Shown piece by piece: positions 30,300 to 40,579 of a stretch of DNA of 64,000 bases. Source of the DNA: Adenophora triphylla var. japonica (taxonomy: Eukaryota; Streptophyta; Magnoliopsida; Asterales; Campanulaceae). Within the stretch, counting starts at the first letter, position 1, and every line of letters starts with the position of its first letter. The DNA lies in the NCBI GenBank assembly GCA_022495995.1, contig JAFEMH010000742.1:248001-312000 (forward strand), in the 5' to 3' direction. The translations under genes were made by a program, and so were the position numbers. The notes below the pieces were generated by a model. That model was given only the letters and a program-made list of their open reading frames with translations. It did no database searches and was not told the DNA's origin.

Positions 30300-31125
30300 T
30301 GAACATAGGGGAAGCTATTTGAAGGTCTCTTGACCTAAAAAGGATTATTTGAAGATCTCTTGACCTAAAAGGGATCATTTTATGGTCTCTTGACCTAAAA
30401 GGGATTATTTTAAGGTCTCTTGACCTAAACGGGGTTATTTGAAGGCATCCAACCTGGAACGGATTATTTGAAGGTCTCTTGACCTAAAAGGGATTATTTG
30501 AAGGCATCCAACCTGGAAGGGATTATTTGAAGGTCTCTTGACCTAAAAGGGAATATTTGAAGGCATCCAACCTGGAAGGGATTATTTGAAGGTCTCTTGA
30601 CCTAAAAGGGATTATTTGAAGGCATCCAACCTGGAAGGGATTATTTGAAGGTCTCTTGACCTAAAAGGGATTATTTGAAGGTCACTTGACCTAAAAGGGA
30701 TTATTTAAAGGTCTTTTTACCTAAACGAGATTATTTGAAGGCATCACAACCTAAAAGAGATTATTTGAAGGTCGCTTGACCTAAAAGGTATTATTTGAAG
30801 GTCTTTTGACCTAAACGGGATTATTTGAAGGTCTTTTGACCTAGACGAGATTATTTGAAGGCATCACAACCTGACAAGGATTATTTGAAGGCATCCAACC
30901 TGAAATGGGATTATTTGAAGGTATCCAACCTGGAAGGGATTATTTGAAGGTCTCTTGACCTAAAAAGGGTATCATTTGAAGGCATCCAACTTGGAACGGG
31001 ATTATTTGAAGGTCTCTTGACCTAAAAGGGGGTCATTTGAAGGTCTTTTGACCTAAACGAGATCATTTGAAGGCATCACAACCTAAAAGGGATTATTTGA
31101 AGGTATCCATCCTTGAATGGGATTA
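30300..31125. repeat. Tandem array, about 31-bp unit, about 26 copies
   Basis: Units alternate GAAGGTCTCTTGACCTAAA and GAAGGCATCCAACCTGGAA, joined by GGGATTATTT. GGTC/GACC in each unit form small inverted repeats. The same array type is at 53395-54460 in element VI. Confidence 0.9.
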
Positions 31126-32660
31126 ATGCTTCTAGCAAAGTAATCAATTGAGATATGCTTTCATACCTGTGCTATGCTCACCTGTAGCTGCCGGCGGGTC
31201 TCGTGCTACCATTGCTATTGGTGATGGAGAGTTGTAGCTGTCGGAGGGGGTCTCGCATTACTTCTTGCTGGGAGGTAGCTATTAAGGGTCTCATGCTACC
31301 ATTGGTCCTGCTGGGGATAGATTTAGCTGTCGGAGGGTCTGATGCTATCGTTGCTGGGGAGACTAACAGATGCGGATTCTTTGTCTCGGTTTATCATGCA
31401 GAATAGGCTTTTGAAGTCGCCGAGACTAGTGAGCATTATTGCCTGGTTTCTGGGGCAGTTGGAGCTCTTTTCTTTGACAAGCACTGCTTGGGGGCTGAGG
31501 CAGCTACGACTCTTCAGATGATGCTGGTGAGTCCGAGCCTTACGAAGATGATAAAAGCGGGGTCTGCCACCTGCAAGGTTTGGAATCCTTTTCCAAGATT
31601 GTGATTTGAGGGGTAGTCCCCACGGTTAAATTATGATCACCTGATTATTGTACCCTGTGGGGGGGGGAAACACAACACTCTATGTACCTTGCACTTTATT
31701 TGACTTTTTGCTTATGCATTATTAATTTTTTGTTGCACAAGTCCATCTCAGCTGGGGAGAATAGGAAGTAGGGATTTGGCACGGCTTGACGAGCAGATAT
31801 GCATGTATCAGTTGCTCTATGAGGGATCGTGTATGGGATGAAAAGTGTTTGTAATGGGGCAGACCCTCTCCCATGAGGTGGAAAAATGATATGGCGCGGC
31901 TAGGCAAGTCGGGGACGCTCCCGAGAGTACAGATTGCACCAGGTCCATTGTTGGTGAGGACAAAGTGTATCGCGCGTCAGAGACAGCAAGCAGCAGAGAA
32001 TGTGCAGAGAATGATCCCAACTTGGCGAAGCCCCAGTTGATAATGCGGGGCAAGCTTGGAGGGAAATCTGGCAAGGAGAGCCCGAGGGATATCTTGACCA
32101 AAGCCTCAGCATGAGGAAATTCCTTATAGCTTCATTGCAGACAGAGTCATCTTGTAGCCGAGGAGGCAACTCATCATCTCAAACCGCAGTCAATCAGTCG
32201 CTGGACAAGACTCGGAAATGTATGCGTGCAGGGGCACATCATTCGAAGGTGGGAATAGATCCCGATATCTGTGTATGACACTCTCGCTTTTGGGTTTGAC
32301 TCTTTTGGGAGAGCATAAGCATCACAAGGTGTGGAGAAGTGTATGGAAGCCCCTGCTGACCGAAAATAGTGTTTGGCTCTATCTTCCTATGATGTAGAAA
32401 GAGAAGACTTGTCGAGACACTTGCTGAGACTGGATTTTCTGAGATCTGTTTGTGCTCACCCGAGTCGCCTCATTTTAATGAGTCTTTCTGTACCCTTTTC
32501 TTTGAAGGTTGTATGTGTATGTGTGCTTTTAAATAAAATGCATTTGAAAGTAAATAATGGAAAGACATTGCAGGGAATATTAACAAACCGCTATCACCGT
32601 CAGACTTCCATAGTACAATGGAAGGTCTTGTGGAATCGTTTGGACGGTTTGGGTCTGCGT
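31126..32660 (-). other. Non-coding interior of element III
   Basis: Shares with 54460-56420 of element VI the blocks ATGCTTTCATACCTGTGCT, GTAGCTGTCGGAGGG-like repeats, GTCCATCTCAGCTGGGGAG, AGGCAAGTCGGGGACGCTCC and ATCTTCCTATGATGTAGAAA. No long ORF on either strand. Confidence 0.6.
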
Positions 32661-32699
32661 ATATAGTAAATAAGGACTACATTGTAAGCAGTATATTTA

Positions 32700-33613
32700 A
32701 AGAAGTAATGGATTTAAAAACTTGAATTTAAAACATTATTTAAAGTGCGGAAGGAGATCTCACCAATATTGGTTAGGTTCTATCTTCCTAGGGTTTGTAG
32801 GAGGAATGTGTTTGGTTTAGGATGTTTAAAGAGGAGAGAAGTTATGCCCTCACTTATGGCAAAGTCTCCCCTAATTAACTCTCATATCACACTCGGGGGG
32901 GTCTAAAGAGGAGAGAAATTTTCCACTCACTCGGGCAGAACCTCCCCTAATTAGCTCTCGTTCACACTAGCTAGACTCGCGAATTTGGACCGGTTTGAGC
33001 CGTTTGTTGGCTGTTTGGAGTTTGGTGAGTGGGTGTAGGTTGGTTGGGGATGAATAGGGTTTGTGGGACGTCAGAAGGTCCATCATGATGAATCGGGATT
33101 GCCTCAAGATGGCTCGCGATGGCTTGGGAGGCCTCGGGATGGACTGAAACGGCTCAGAATGAAGGGGGAAGGCTGCAGGAAGGTAGGAGAGAGTTGAGGT
33201 GTGTTTTTTGAGCTGGGGGAGGCTGGTATTTATAGGGGTAAAAATCTGCAAAGAGGTCCGTACAGACCTCTCTTCAATCAGACATTTTTTTGGTTTTCCT
33301 GGTTTTGGGGAATTTTCGGGAGATTTGGGAAATTTTTGGGGATTTTTGGCATGTTGACAAGGATGTCCGTATGGACATACCTTGCTTTTGCACATGTGTC
33401 CGTATGGACCAAGTTGTAATCTGACATTTTTTTGACTTTTTTGTCATTTCCTGCAATGTCCTTAAATTCCCTTATGCCTGAAAGGTCCTCCTTGGTTTGG
33501 CTGGTCAGTTAGGACCTTTTGGACGTTTACGAGTCTCCGAGATCACGAATGAGTGAATCGTCGATATTTCCCGTATGCTCGAATGGAGAGCGATCTGGAT
33601 TGGGGTACTTATA
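32700..33613 (-). repeat. Partial LTR of element IV (left edge uncertain)
   Basis: On the minus strand it starts TATAAGTACCCCAATCC (33613), a TG-to-TA change of the usual TGTAAG. TATA box at 33227-33234. It carries the palindromes GGTCCGTACAGACC (33255-33268), TGTCCGTATGGACA (33364-33377) and a third at 33398-33410, as in LTR V. A 75-bp unit around AAGAGGAGAGAA is repeated near 32820-32960. I cannot fix the U5 end. Confidence 0.6.
33227..33234 (-). promoter_or_regulatory. TATA box of LTR IV
   Basis: TATAAATA on the minus strand, about 380 bp from the LTR start. Confidence 0.6.
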
Positions 33614-33657
33614 GAAGGCCCTCGGCGACGTCACTTATAGAGGAAGTGGGGTCGTCG
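33614..33657 (-). promoter_or_regulatory. PPT of element IV with preceding hairpin
   Basis: Minus strand: GAGGGCCTTC (33623-33614) abuts the LTR; arms CGACG/CGTCG and inner CACTT/AAGTG precede it. Confidence 0.65.
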
Positions 33658-33718
33658 ATAAAAATAAGAATCCCAATCTGGATTGCTTGTCGGGAAAAAG
33701 AAAATGACCGAGTCAGTC

Positions 33719-33723
33719 GGATG
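33719..33723. repeat. Target site duplication of element V, left copy
   Basis: GGATG, identical to 50221-50225 directly after the 3' LTR. Confidence 0.85.
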
Positions 33724-33882
33724 TGTAAGTACCCCAATCTCGATCGCTCTCCATCCAAGCAAACTTCCGGAGATCATAACTCCTTCATACGAACTCCGAT
33801 TGAGACGTGCCATATATGGTTGGAAAGCTCTCGACGAGAACTAGCTGGCCATCACAATTATAAAATGTGGAAAAGCATGAAA

Positions 33883-34122
33883 GTCCGTACGGACCTCTTT
33901 GCATCATAATTACAAAATCCGCATAAAGTCCACGAGATTCCCTCAAATCCCGGAGAAATGATTACCCTCATGCATGGTTGGTCCGTACGGACCTCTTTGC
34001 ATGCTGAGGTGGTCCGTATGGACCTCTTTGCATAGGGGACATAATCATCTCAGAAATCCTCATCATTCCCTGAAATCGAGAAAAACCAAAAATCTAGATT
34101 ACCTAGAAGGTCCGTACGAACC
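33883..34122. promoter_or_regulatory. Cluster of four palindromes GGTCCGTACGGACC in U3 of LTR V
   Basis: GTCCGTACGGAC at 33883-33894, GGTCCGTACGGACC at 33980-33993, GGTCCGTATGGACC at 34011-34024 and GGTCCGTACGAACC at 34109-34122, all upstream of the TATA box. The centre CCGTACGG contains, on both strands, the CCGTAC core known for SBP-box plant transcription factors; binding is inference only. Confidence 0.6.
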
Positions 34123-34142
34123 TTCTTGCAGTTTTCTGGCAC

Positions 34143-34150
34143 TATAAATA
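34143..34150 (+). promoter_or_regulatory. TATA box of 5' LTR V
   Basis: TATAAATA in CACTATAAATAGAGGGC, followed by a pyrimidine-rich stretch typical of a plant promoter start. Confidence 0.75.
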
Positions 34151-34418
34151 GAGGGCTCCCCCTCCCATTTTCAAACACACCTCCCTCTTCTCTCCTCTCC
34201 CCCCAGCCTTCAGGCTCCCCTCTAAGACCCTTTGGGGCAATCCCGGCCCCTTTCGAATCCTTCCGAGGCCTTCCGAGCTCCCTTGTGGTGCTCCGAAGCC
34301 TCTCCGAGCGCTCCCGCGCTTCCCCGAGGCACTCTCGTGGTACTCTGAGGCCCCTCGTGGTACTCCGAGGCCTTGCCTGGTCTTTCCCGAGGCGTCCCGG
34401 CTCTTTCCGAGTCAAACC

Positions 34419-34605
34419 GACGATCCCGGCCCACGCCGAACCTCTGCCCGAATCCAACCGACGATTCCAACGCACGCCGAACCTCTGCCCGAGTCAAACC
34501 GACGATCTCGGCCCACGCCGAACCTCTGCCCGAATCCAACCGACGATTCCAACCCACGCCGAAACTCTGCCCGACTGCAGCCTACAATCTCAACTCACGC
34601 CGAAG
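34419..34605. repeat. 41-bp minisatellite in 5' LTR V, 4-5 copies
   Basis: Units contain CGACGATCC, CACGCCGAACCTCTGCCCGA and TCAAAC. The same array is in the 3' LTR (about 49460-49646). The unit is not a multiple of three, so the long open frames across it are not taken as genes. Confidence 0.85.
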
Positions 34606-35184
34606 CTCTGTGCGCAGACAACCGGCTCCTTCCAAAGCAATCCCGGTCCGTCCCGGAGCACTATTCCATCCTCAAGCACTATTCCCCAGCGGAAGACAGA
34701 CACGAACCAACAGTTGGTAAGGCTTCCTTCCTACACTATTTCAATACATTTCAATAAAGCAGTGTACAATGTAGACATCCGATACAGCATGCATTTTTTA
34801 AAAAGCACATACACACACACACAACAGTTAAAGAATATTAGGGTATCCGAAAGACTCGTTTTACGAGGCGACTCGGGTGAGCTCTAAGATTCTAATATTC
34901 TCTTCCCGAGGAGTCATCTGACCTCCGAACTCAAAAATCTCATCACACAACAACAAACAGTTTAATTTTAAACTGATGCCCTTTTTCAATGTTTTGGGCT
35001 TAATAAAAACGGCGTGGCGACTCTACAAAGCAAAACACGGCGAGACACCTCCAACACGCTAAAACGGAATAAGCCAGATGCCGAGGCGCGATTGCGCTGC
35101 CTCTCGGATCCGGGCGACTTCCCGAAAAGCGACAAATGCGAGATGCCGGGGCCCGCGCGCGAGCCGGATCCGGGTAATTTCAGT

Positions 35185-35202
35185 TGGCGACTCTGCTGGG
35201 GA
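35185..35202 (+). promoter_or_regulatory. Primer binding site of element V
   Basis: TGGCGACTCTGCTGGGGA, two bases after the LTR end TTTCA; identical to that of element II. Confidence 0.9.
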
Positions 35203-36344
35203 CATTTTGTTTTAACATCTTTTTAAACAAAACAAAAGATTTTTAAAAACAATGATGAGGGTCAAACTTTCATTTTACCCCTTTCTTTAACTGTTATGTG
35301 TGTGTGCTCGTGCTTTACTTTTTTATTTTACAAAAAAAAATAAAAATACAAAAAAAAATGCATCAATATACATCTCGTGCATACATTTAAAATTCTTCAA
35401 AAACTTCTGTTTTACTCGAAAAAGAATTTTAGAGACCGCACACTACGCGCACTCGCCTCGGTTACACCGCACACTACTCACACTGCCGCCTCGGTTACAC
35501 CGCACGCTACGCGCAGCTGCGCCTCGGATACACTGCACACTACAACCCTCAACCCGGAGTGGTCTCAGTTGCAGTCCGTTTGGTCTTCCTAGGCCTCTCG
35601 GATGCGCACGGGATCATTCCAAACATCCCATCCTAGCCATGCGTCAACCCTGCACGTTTGAGTCTTGAGTCACACTCTGTCCAGACTCGGTTGGTTTTTA
35701 CCCAGTCTGTGTCATACAGCCTGGATACATATACCATGCCGGCCATTTTCTGATTCAAGGCTCGGAACTCAAGATCCCTTGTGCAAGCAAAGCGATGAAA
35801 GGTCATGCTAAAATCTTGACCTGATCTTGATTTCCGAAGCTACACCCAGACGATATTTCGTCCCGGATATACATCCATGCTCACATGACACCATGTCATC
35901 ACGCCTTTGATACGTCAGCCATGACAATATGACCCAGCCAACGCCTAACGTCACAGATCCCTTGCGCAAGCAAGGTAAAGAGAGGTCATGCCGAACTCTT
36001 GACCTGATCTTGACTCAGTGGCCGGCTCGGTTCACTATTCACATGGCTAACGCACCAAAACGAACATGACAGGCTCGGTCCTTAGGTTCGGTTTTTCTTT
36101 TAGGCCGGTGGAAACCGCTTGCCCTATAGGACCCTCGCCCGGGGCTGTCCACCCTGGGATGTCGAAATACAGGTGCAAAACGAGGGGCTTATAGCCGCAC
36201 AGATGGTCTCCACTGACCCAGGATCTAGCATAGTTGCGAAAAAGAAGAGCAATCTTTTCCAACCTACCTAGGATTCTGAGAAAATACTGTTTTAAGTAAA
36301 TTAAAACAACAAAAAAAAAATCATAAATAAAAAGCGGAAACCGC
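35203..36344 (+). other. Leader (5' UTR) of element V
   Basis: Contains GCACACTACGCGCACT-like direct repeats (35438-35555), GGTCTCAGTTGCAG and two copies of CCCTTG(T/C)GCAAGCAA. Collinear with the leader of element II. No ORF of substance. Confidence 0.65.
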
Positions 36345-37200
36345 ATGTCACATGAGCTTTCCCCCTTTTATCCAAAAGGCCTTCCCATGTCTAAACCTTA
36401 CCCGTCACCCCCTCCAGCGAACCGAGAGTGGTTGAGAGTACCCGGGAGCCGCCTTTTCAGTATCGAGGTCACAAGGTCCGATAGCCCTTCCGGTTCAGCG
36501 GTCCGAACAGTCCGCTACTCCCCCATGGCGGGATCAATAGATAACAGTGAGGGAAACGGAACCCCGCCACTAAGGAACCTCCAGACAATGGAGGAGGTGC
36601 TGCGAGCCTTCGAAACCATCAAGAAGCGCCAAGAAGAGCAGCAAGCCTGGATCGTAGACACCTTGCGTCTTCGAGGAACCATTGCAGCTTCCCAACCTGA
36701 CGGAACCTTTGTTCTCATAGAGGACGAAGACATCCCGCCCCCCCCCCCGGTTTCTCAAAGCTATCAGCAAGTTCCGCCTCCGTCAAGCTACGAGATCCTA
36801 GCAACGCAAAGCAGCTCTCGCTCAAAGCTCCTCAGCGTCGGGCCAAGCAGCCCGACATGCCCGCCTCGGCAGGCTTCCTGCCCTGTACATCAAGCTCACA
36901 AGACTAACAAAGACATATATGTTCCTCGCTCTACCGGATCCCAATGCATCTCGGTATCCCCTGTGGTTCAACCCTTTGCCTCTATACGAGCCTCGCAACC
37001 ATAATCGAAGTCCCCATGTCTACCGGGGACAGTGTATCCCGAGTGGATATCCCGACATCTCAAGCTTGCCACCCGCTAGTTCGCCACTTGGGGCTAATGA
37101 ATCATTGCCCCAATTCCCAAACACAACCCTTAGCGGACCTCGGCAATCACGCCCTAACTTCAAGACTGTGGTATGGGTTGGTATACACTCAACTATCTCC
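36345..37200 (+). pseudogene. gag: gag N-terminal part, element V
   Basis: From 36345 a frame of 219 codons with a short coiled-coil-like helix (TMEEVLRAFETIKKRQEEQQ) and Pro/Gln-rich sequence. The continuation moves near 36919 to a second frame (YPLWFNPLPLYEPRN, proline-rich) and near 37200 to the frame of the gag core, so at least two indels are present. Confidence 0.65.
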
Positions 37201-38362
37201 CCAAGACTCCCGAATGGCGATCCCATCAGCCAATCCACCTCCATCTTCAGTTTCTATCCCCGAAAACGGTAACCCGCCTCAACCTGCCGATCCCCACATG
37301 GCTTGGCTGATCGAGCAAATGAAGGACATGCAAGGCAAGCTAGCTAGTTCCCGAAAAGACTCCCTCCTGCCTACTAATCCAAGCAAAGTGGTCCCGCTCC
37401 CACCAAAATTCAGGATGCCAGAAATGGAGAAGTTTGACGGGACGGAATGCCCAAAAACTCACATCGATACCTATGTCTTGGGTATGAGAGCTAAAGGAGT
37501 AACCCCACAACAAATGGCGGATCATTTCCAGCACTCCCTGAAATCCACAACTTTAAGGTGGTTCCTCAACGTAAAAGTCGAGAACCGCTCCACCTGGGAG
37601 CAAATCAGTGACATCTTCCTAGATAAGTACCGCGCCAATCTTGAGTGGGAAACCAATCGCCATGACCTGCAAGCCACCGAACAAAAGGATGACGAGCCTG
37701 TAGGTGAGTTCTACAAGAGATGGAACTGGAAACTAAGCGAGATAATGGATCCGCTTTCCAAAGAAGAGCAAATGGACATCTTCCATTCCTGCCTCAAACC
37801 ATCCCTGAGGGCCCTGATCAGTCACCACTTCTATCCCGACCTTCGTGCCATGGTCAATGTCGGGACCAAGTTCGAAAAGACGCTGAGCCTACAAAAGACA
37901 CTAGCCACTCTTGCTTCTTCCTACCGCTACCAGGCAGCCTCGTCAAATTCGACGCCTGTTCCAAATATAGGAAAGGAGGCCGTTGGAGCAGTCCACTACA
38001 TCCAGAACGGGGTCCAAGGAAGCCGCGATCAAGTGCCCCTGAGAAATAACAATCCTCCCCGGACGCAGCGTTCTCAGCACTTCGACAACCTCGGAATACC
38101 TCTAAGCCAAGTGTTTGAGGCGTTGATGAAGCAGAACATGCTCAAGCCCCTTGAGAATTATCAGCCAAGGAATCCTAACCTAAACGTGGATATGAGCAAG
38201 CATTGCGCTTTTAACAACTATCCCGGCCATACCACCGACAATTGCGTCATACTAAAACAAGCGATCCAGAGGCTGATTGAAGAAGGAAAGTTGGAATGCC
38301 CACGCGGTCCCAACATAGTCGGAAATCAATTCCCCAACAACAATTGGGGAAAGCATCAGTGA
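36944..38362 (+). CDS. gag: gag core and zinc knuckle, element V
   Basis: Retrotransposon gag domain from about residue 160: FRMPEMEKFDGTECPKTHID, GVTPQQMADHFQHSLKSTTL, RWFLNV, ISDIFLDKYRANLEWE, GEFYKRWNWKLSE, ISHHFYPDLRAMVNVG. The knuckle-like HCAFNNYPGHTTDNC lies near 38199-38243. The end CPRGPNIVGNQFPNNNWG matches the gag of element I at the same place and then stops (38360-38362). The first 80 residues are probably not the native frame. Gag would form particles able to package this and related RNAs. Confidence 0.85.
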   Translation: MHLGIPCGSTLCLYTSLATIIEVPMSTGDSVSRVDIPTSQACHPLVRHLGLMNHCPNSQTQPLADLGNHALTSRLWYGLVYTQLSPQDSRMAIPSANPPPSSVSIPENGNPPQPADPHMAWLIEQMKDMQGKLASSRKDSLLPTNPSKVVPLPPKFRMPEMEKFDGTECPKTHIDTYVLGMRAKGVTPQQMADHFQHSLKSTTLRWFLNVKVENRSTWEQISDIFLDKYRANLEWETNRHDLQATEQKDDEPVGEFYKRWNWKLSEIMDPLSKEEQMDIFHSCLKPSLRALISHHFYPDLRAMVNVGTKFEKTLSLQKTLATLASSYRYQAASSNSTPVPNIGKEAVGAVHYIQNGVQGSRDQVPLRNNNPPRTQRSQHFDNLGIPLSQVFEALMKQNMLKPLENYQPRNPNLNVDMSKHCAFNNYPGHTTDNCVILKQAIQRLIEEGKLECPRGPNIVGNQFPNNNWGKHQ

Positions 38363-38934
38363 GAAGCCTTTCGACCTTCTCAAGCGCGTCAAAAATGCCA
38401 TTGAGGAACTGGTTACCTTCTCATGACCCACAACCAGCAAAGAAGAAATCGTCTGGAAGCTTGGCCTAACCCCAGTCTCCTAGAGTCTAGCTTCTAAAAT
38501 AAAAGACCCCGAGTCTGTCATGTTTAAAGTTTAAGTCTCTCGAGTCGTCTGACGGCTTTATGCCTGAAGATTAGGTGTTTGTAACATAAACCGCGCTTCC
38601 TTATGCTTTGAATAAAAGATCGACCTTTCTGAGTATCCCCTCATTGCCACTTTAACAAATGATAAATTAACTAATCAAAACAGTTAATAATGATTCACTT
38701 GATAAAGACGCAGACACATTAATGAACAATGCGTTAAACAAATCTTTAAGCATGTTGTCAAACGAGAGGAAAATCGGGCCCAAGCCGGCGAGAAGGTTCT
38801 AACCAAAATGAATTTGGGAACCGTCGAAGAGCCACTGAGACGCAAATCGGAAAATTCTCCGTCGATACTTCTCCCAAAGAATATCGAGTCTTCTTCTCCT
38901 CCTCCTACACTCTCTAAAAAAAAAAAAAAATCAT
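38363..38934 (+). pseudogene. pol remnant upstream of RT, element V
   Basis: GAGTATCCCCTCATTGCC, GATAAAGACGCAGACACATT and CTAACCAAAATGAATTTGGG follow 11600-11800 of element I in order. The similarity stops just before RT, at a poly-A run (about 38919-38932). So RT, RNase H and integrase were lost in one deletion. Confidence 0.75.
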
Positions 38935-40255
38935 ACAGTCAAACCTCGCAGTTCTAGTATCGTTCTCATTTAATCAAGTCCTCCTTGGACATTGTAATTA
39001 AGTCTTCAATTTTCCATACATAAGTCTTCTTTCTTTTCTTGCTAGACTTGAGACATTATTTTGCACCCCACATTAAATTTAATGAAATGGTTTTGTTCTA
39101 TGTGATCACTTGCATTGCTCAACAAGTAATTCCACAAATGATTAATGCTTTGATTAATTGGTGTGAGAAAGTCAATCGATAACTCCTCATCCACCTTACC
39201 ATACCCCACACAAAGGCCTCCATCAAGCCATACATTTTCCAAAACATGTCCCCACCATCACCTTGACCAAGTCAACGACGGCAGCAACATCAAAGGACAA
39301 CAACAGGTCACTCAGCATCAAAAGATTGACCCCATGTCGACAACAACCTAGGGGCTTGCCTTCGCCCTCCTGCGCATCAAGAAAGTTCAAGTAGGGGCTT
39401 GCCTTCGCCCTCATATGCTTCAAAAAAAAAAGCTCAAGCAGAAGCTACATAAAAAAAGCTCAAGCAGAAGCTACAAAAAAAAAGGCTCAAGCAGAAGCTA
39501 CAAAATAAAAAGAGCTCAAGCAGAAGCTTCACAAAAATAAATGAGGTCAAGGACCCAGAGCCAACGATCAAGAAGCAATGGATTCATTGAAACTGCCGTC
39601 AAATACGACTTGTCAAGGAATCACCTCAAGGCCCGTGCCTCATCATTCAACCTTCCGAGCCTTTTCGTCAAAGGCCGCACGAATTTTCATGCCCTGTCCC
39701 CAAATCCAAACACAGTTCAACCCAGAACTACGTCGACCTGAGCCCCTCAAAGGGAACGTAGCCAACCAAAAATGGTCCGGTCATAAACACATACAAATCC
39801 ACAAACTCGGTCTCATCAATGACCTCTCCTATACACAAACCTTCTTTCACACCAGACCAACTCGATCCTTGATACCGATTGACTTTCTCCTCGTGATTAA
39901 TCAAAGCATATCAGGTTTAATTGTTGAATAACCTGAACATCAACAAAGGGTTTTAAGCAAACAAGTGATCATTGTGAACAAATCAAGTTTTCAAATGTCT
40001 CGACAAGTCTTCTTTTTCTACAAAAATAGGAAAATAGAGCTAAACACTGATTTTCTGTCAGCAAGGGCTTTCATACACTTTTACAAGCTTTTCACTACTC
40101 ATACTCTCTCAAAAGAGTCAAACCCAAAAGCATCTCTTTTGTGCCTACATCAAATAAGGCATTCACACAAAAAGGGACCCATTCCCACCTTTTCAAATAA
40201 TATATACGCCCTTGCAAGTGTACATTACAAGTCATGTCTCTCACAAAAGAGGGTC
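38935..40255 (+). repeat. Segment shared with element II (21565-23010)
   Basis: Collinear non-coding interior. It adds a small array at 39420-39535 (unit AAAAGCTCAAGCAGAAGCTA, about 4 copies). Confidence 0.7.
39725..39767 (+). promoter_or_regulatory. Box 2, copy 1 of element V
   Basis: GAACTACGTCGACCTGAGC, arms CCCT/AGGG, then AACGTAGCC. Outer arms CTACG/CGTAG complete. Confidence 0.6.
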
Positions 40256-40303
40256 GAATTACGCAGACCTGAGCCCCTCAGTCCGAGGGGAACATAGGCA
40301 GCC
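40256..40303 (+). promoter_or_regulatory. Box 2, copy 2 of element V
   Basis: GAATTACGCAGACCTGAGC, perfect arms CCCCTC/GAGGGG, then AACATAGGCAGCC. The outer arms have changed. Confidence 0.6.
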
Positions 40304-40579
40304 TTCATTGGTTCGGTCTAAGGAATACACAAAATTCCAAAAATTGACGCCACCAAGCTTAGGCAAGAAGCAAGCAAGAGATTTTGCGTCTCGACAAAGC
40401 TTTAAAAGTAAATCACAAATCATCACAGTTAAAACACTTCTTGATGAGTTCAAGCACGGTCTACTCTCAAACTCACAACATGCTAAAAGACGACTTAAAA
40501 CATTTAACAATCAATGTGTCTGCGATGACGATGAATGGATACTCAGTGTTTCAGAAGGTCATTCCATGCTACTCGCGTT

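Larger units (their letters stand above)
27279..32660 (-). mobile_element. Element III: minus-strand LTR retrotransposon, 3' part only
   Basis: Read on the minus strand it ends interior (32660 down to 30098), PPT, LTR (30088 down to 27279). Box 1, a 31-bp array and the interior from 31126 on match element VI (53187 to about 56400), so III and VI are related families. Gag and the 5' LTR are not seen; similarity to VI fades near 32450-32660, where the LTR of element IV probably begins. Confidence 0.7.
33724..35182 (+). repeat. 5' LTR of element V (1,459 bp)
   Basis: TGTAAGTACCCCAATC...GGGTAATTTCA. U3 holds four palindromes around CCGTACGG (33883, 33980, 34011, 34109), TATA box at 34143-34150, a 41-bp minisatellite at 34419-34605 and the PBS-like TGGCGACTCT at 35015-35024. 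It differs from the 3' LTR by roughly two to three bases per hundred in the first 200 I compared, so the insertion is fairly recent. Confidence 0.9.

Noticed and set aside
34126..34887. 253-codon frame in LTR V, present in both LTRs (also 49167-49841)
   Set aside because: Covers the TATA-proximal leader and a 41-bp minisatellite. Being present in both LTRs follows from their recent common copy, not from selection.
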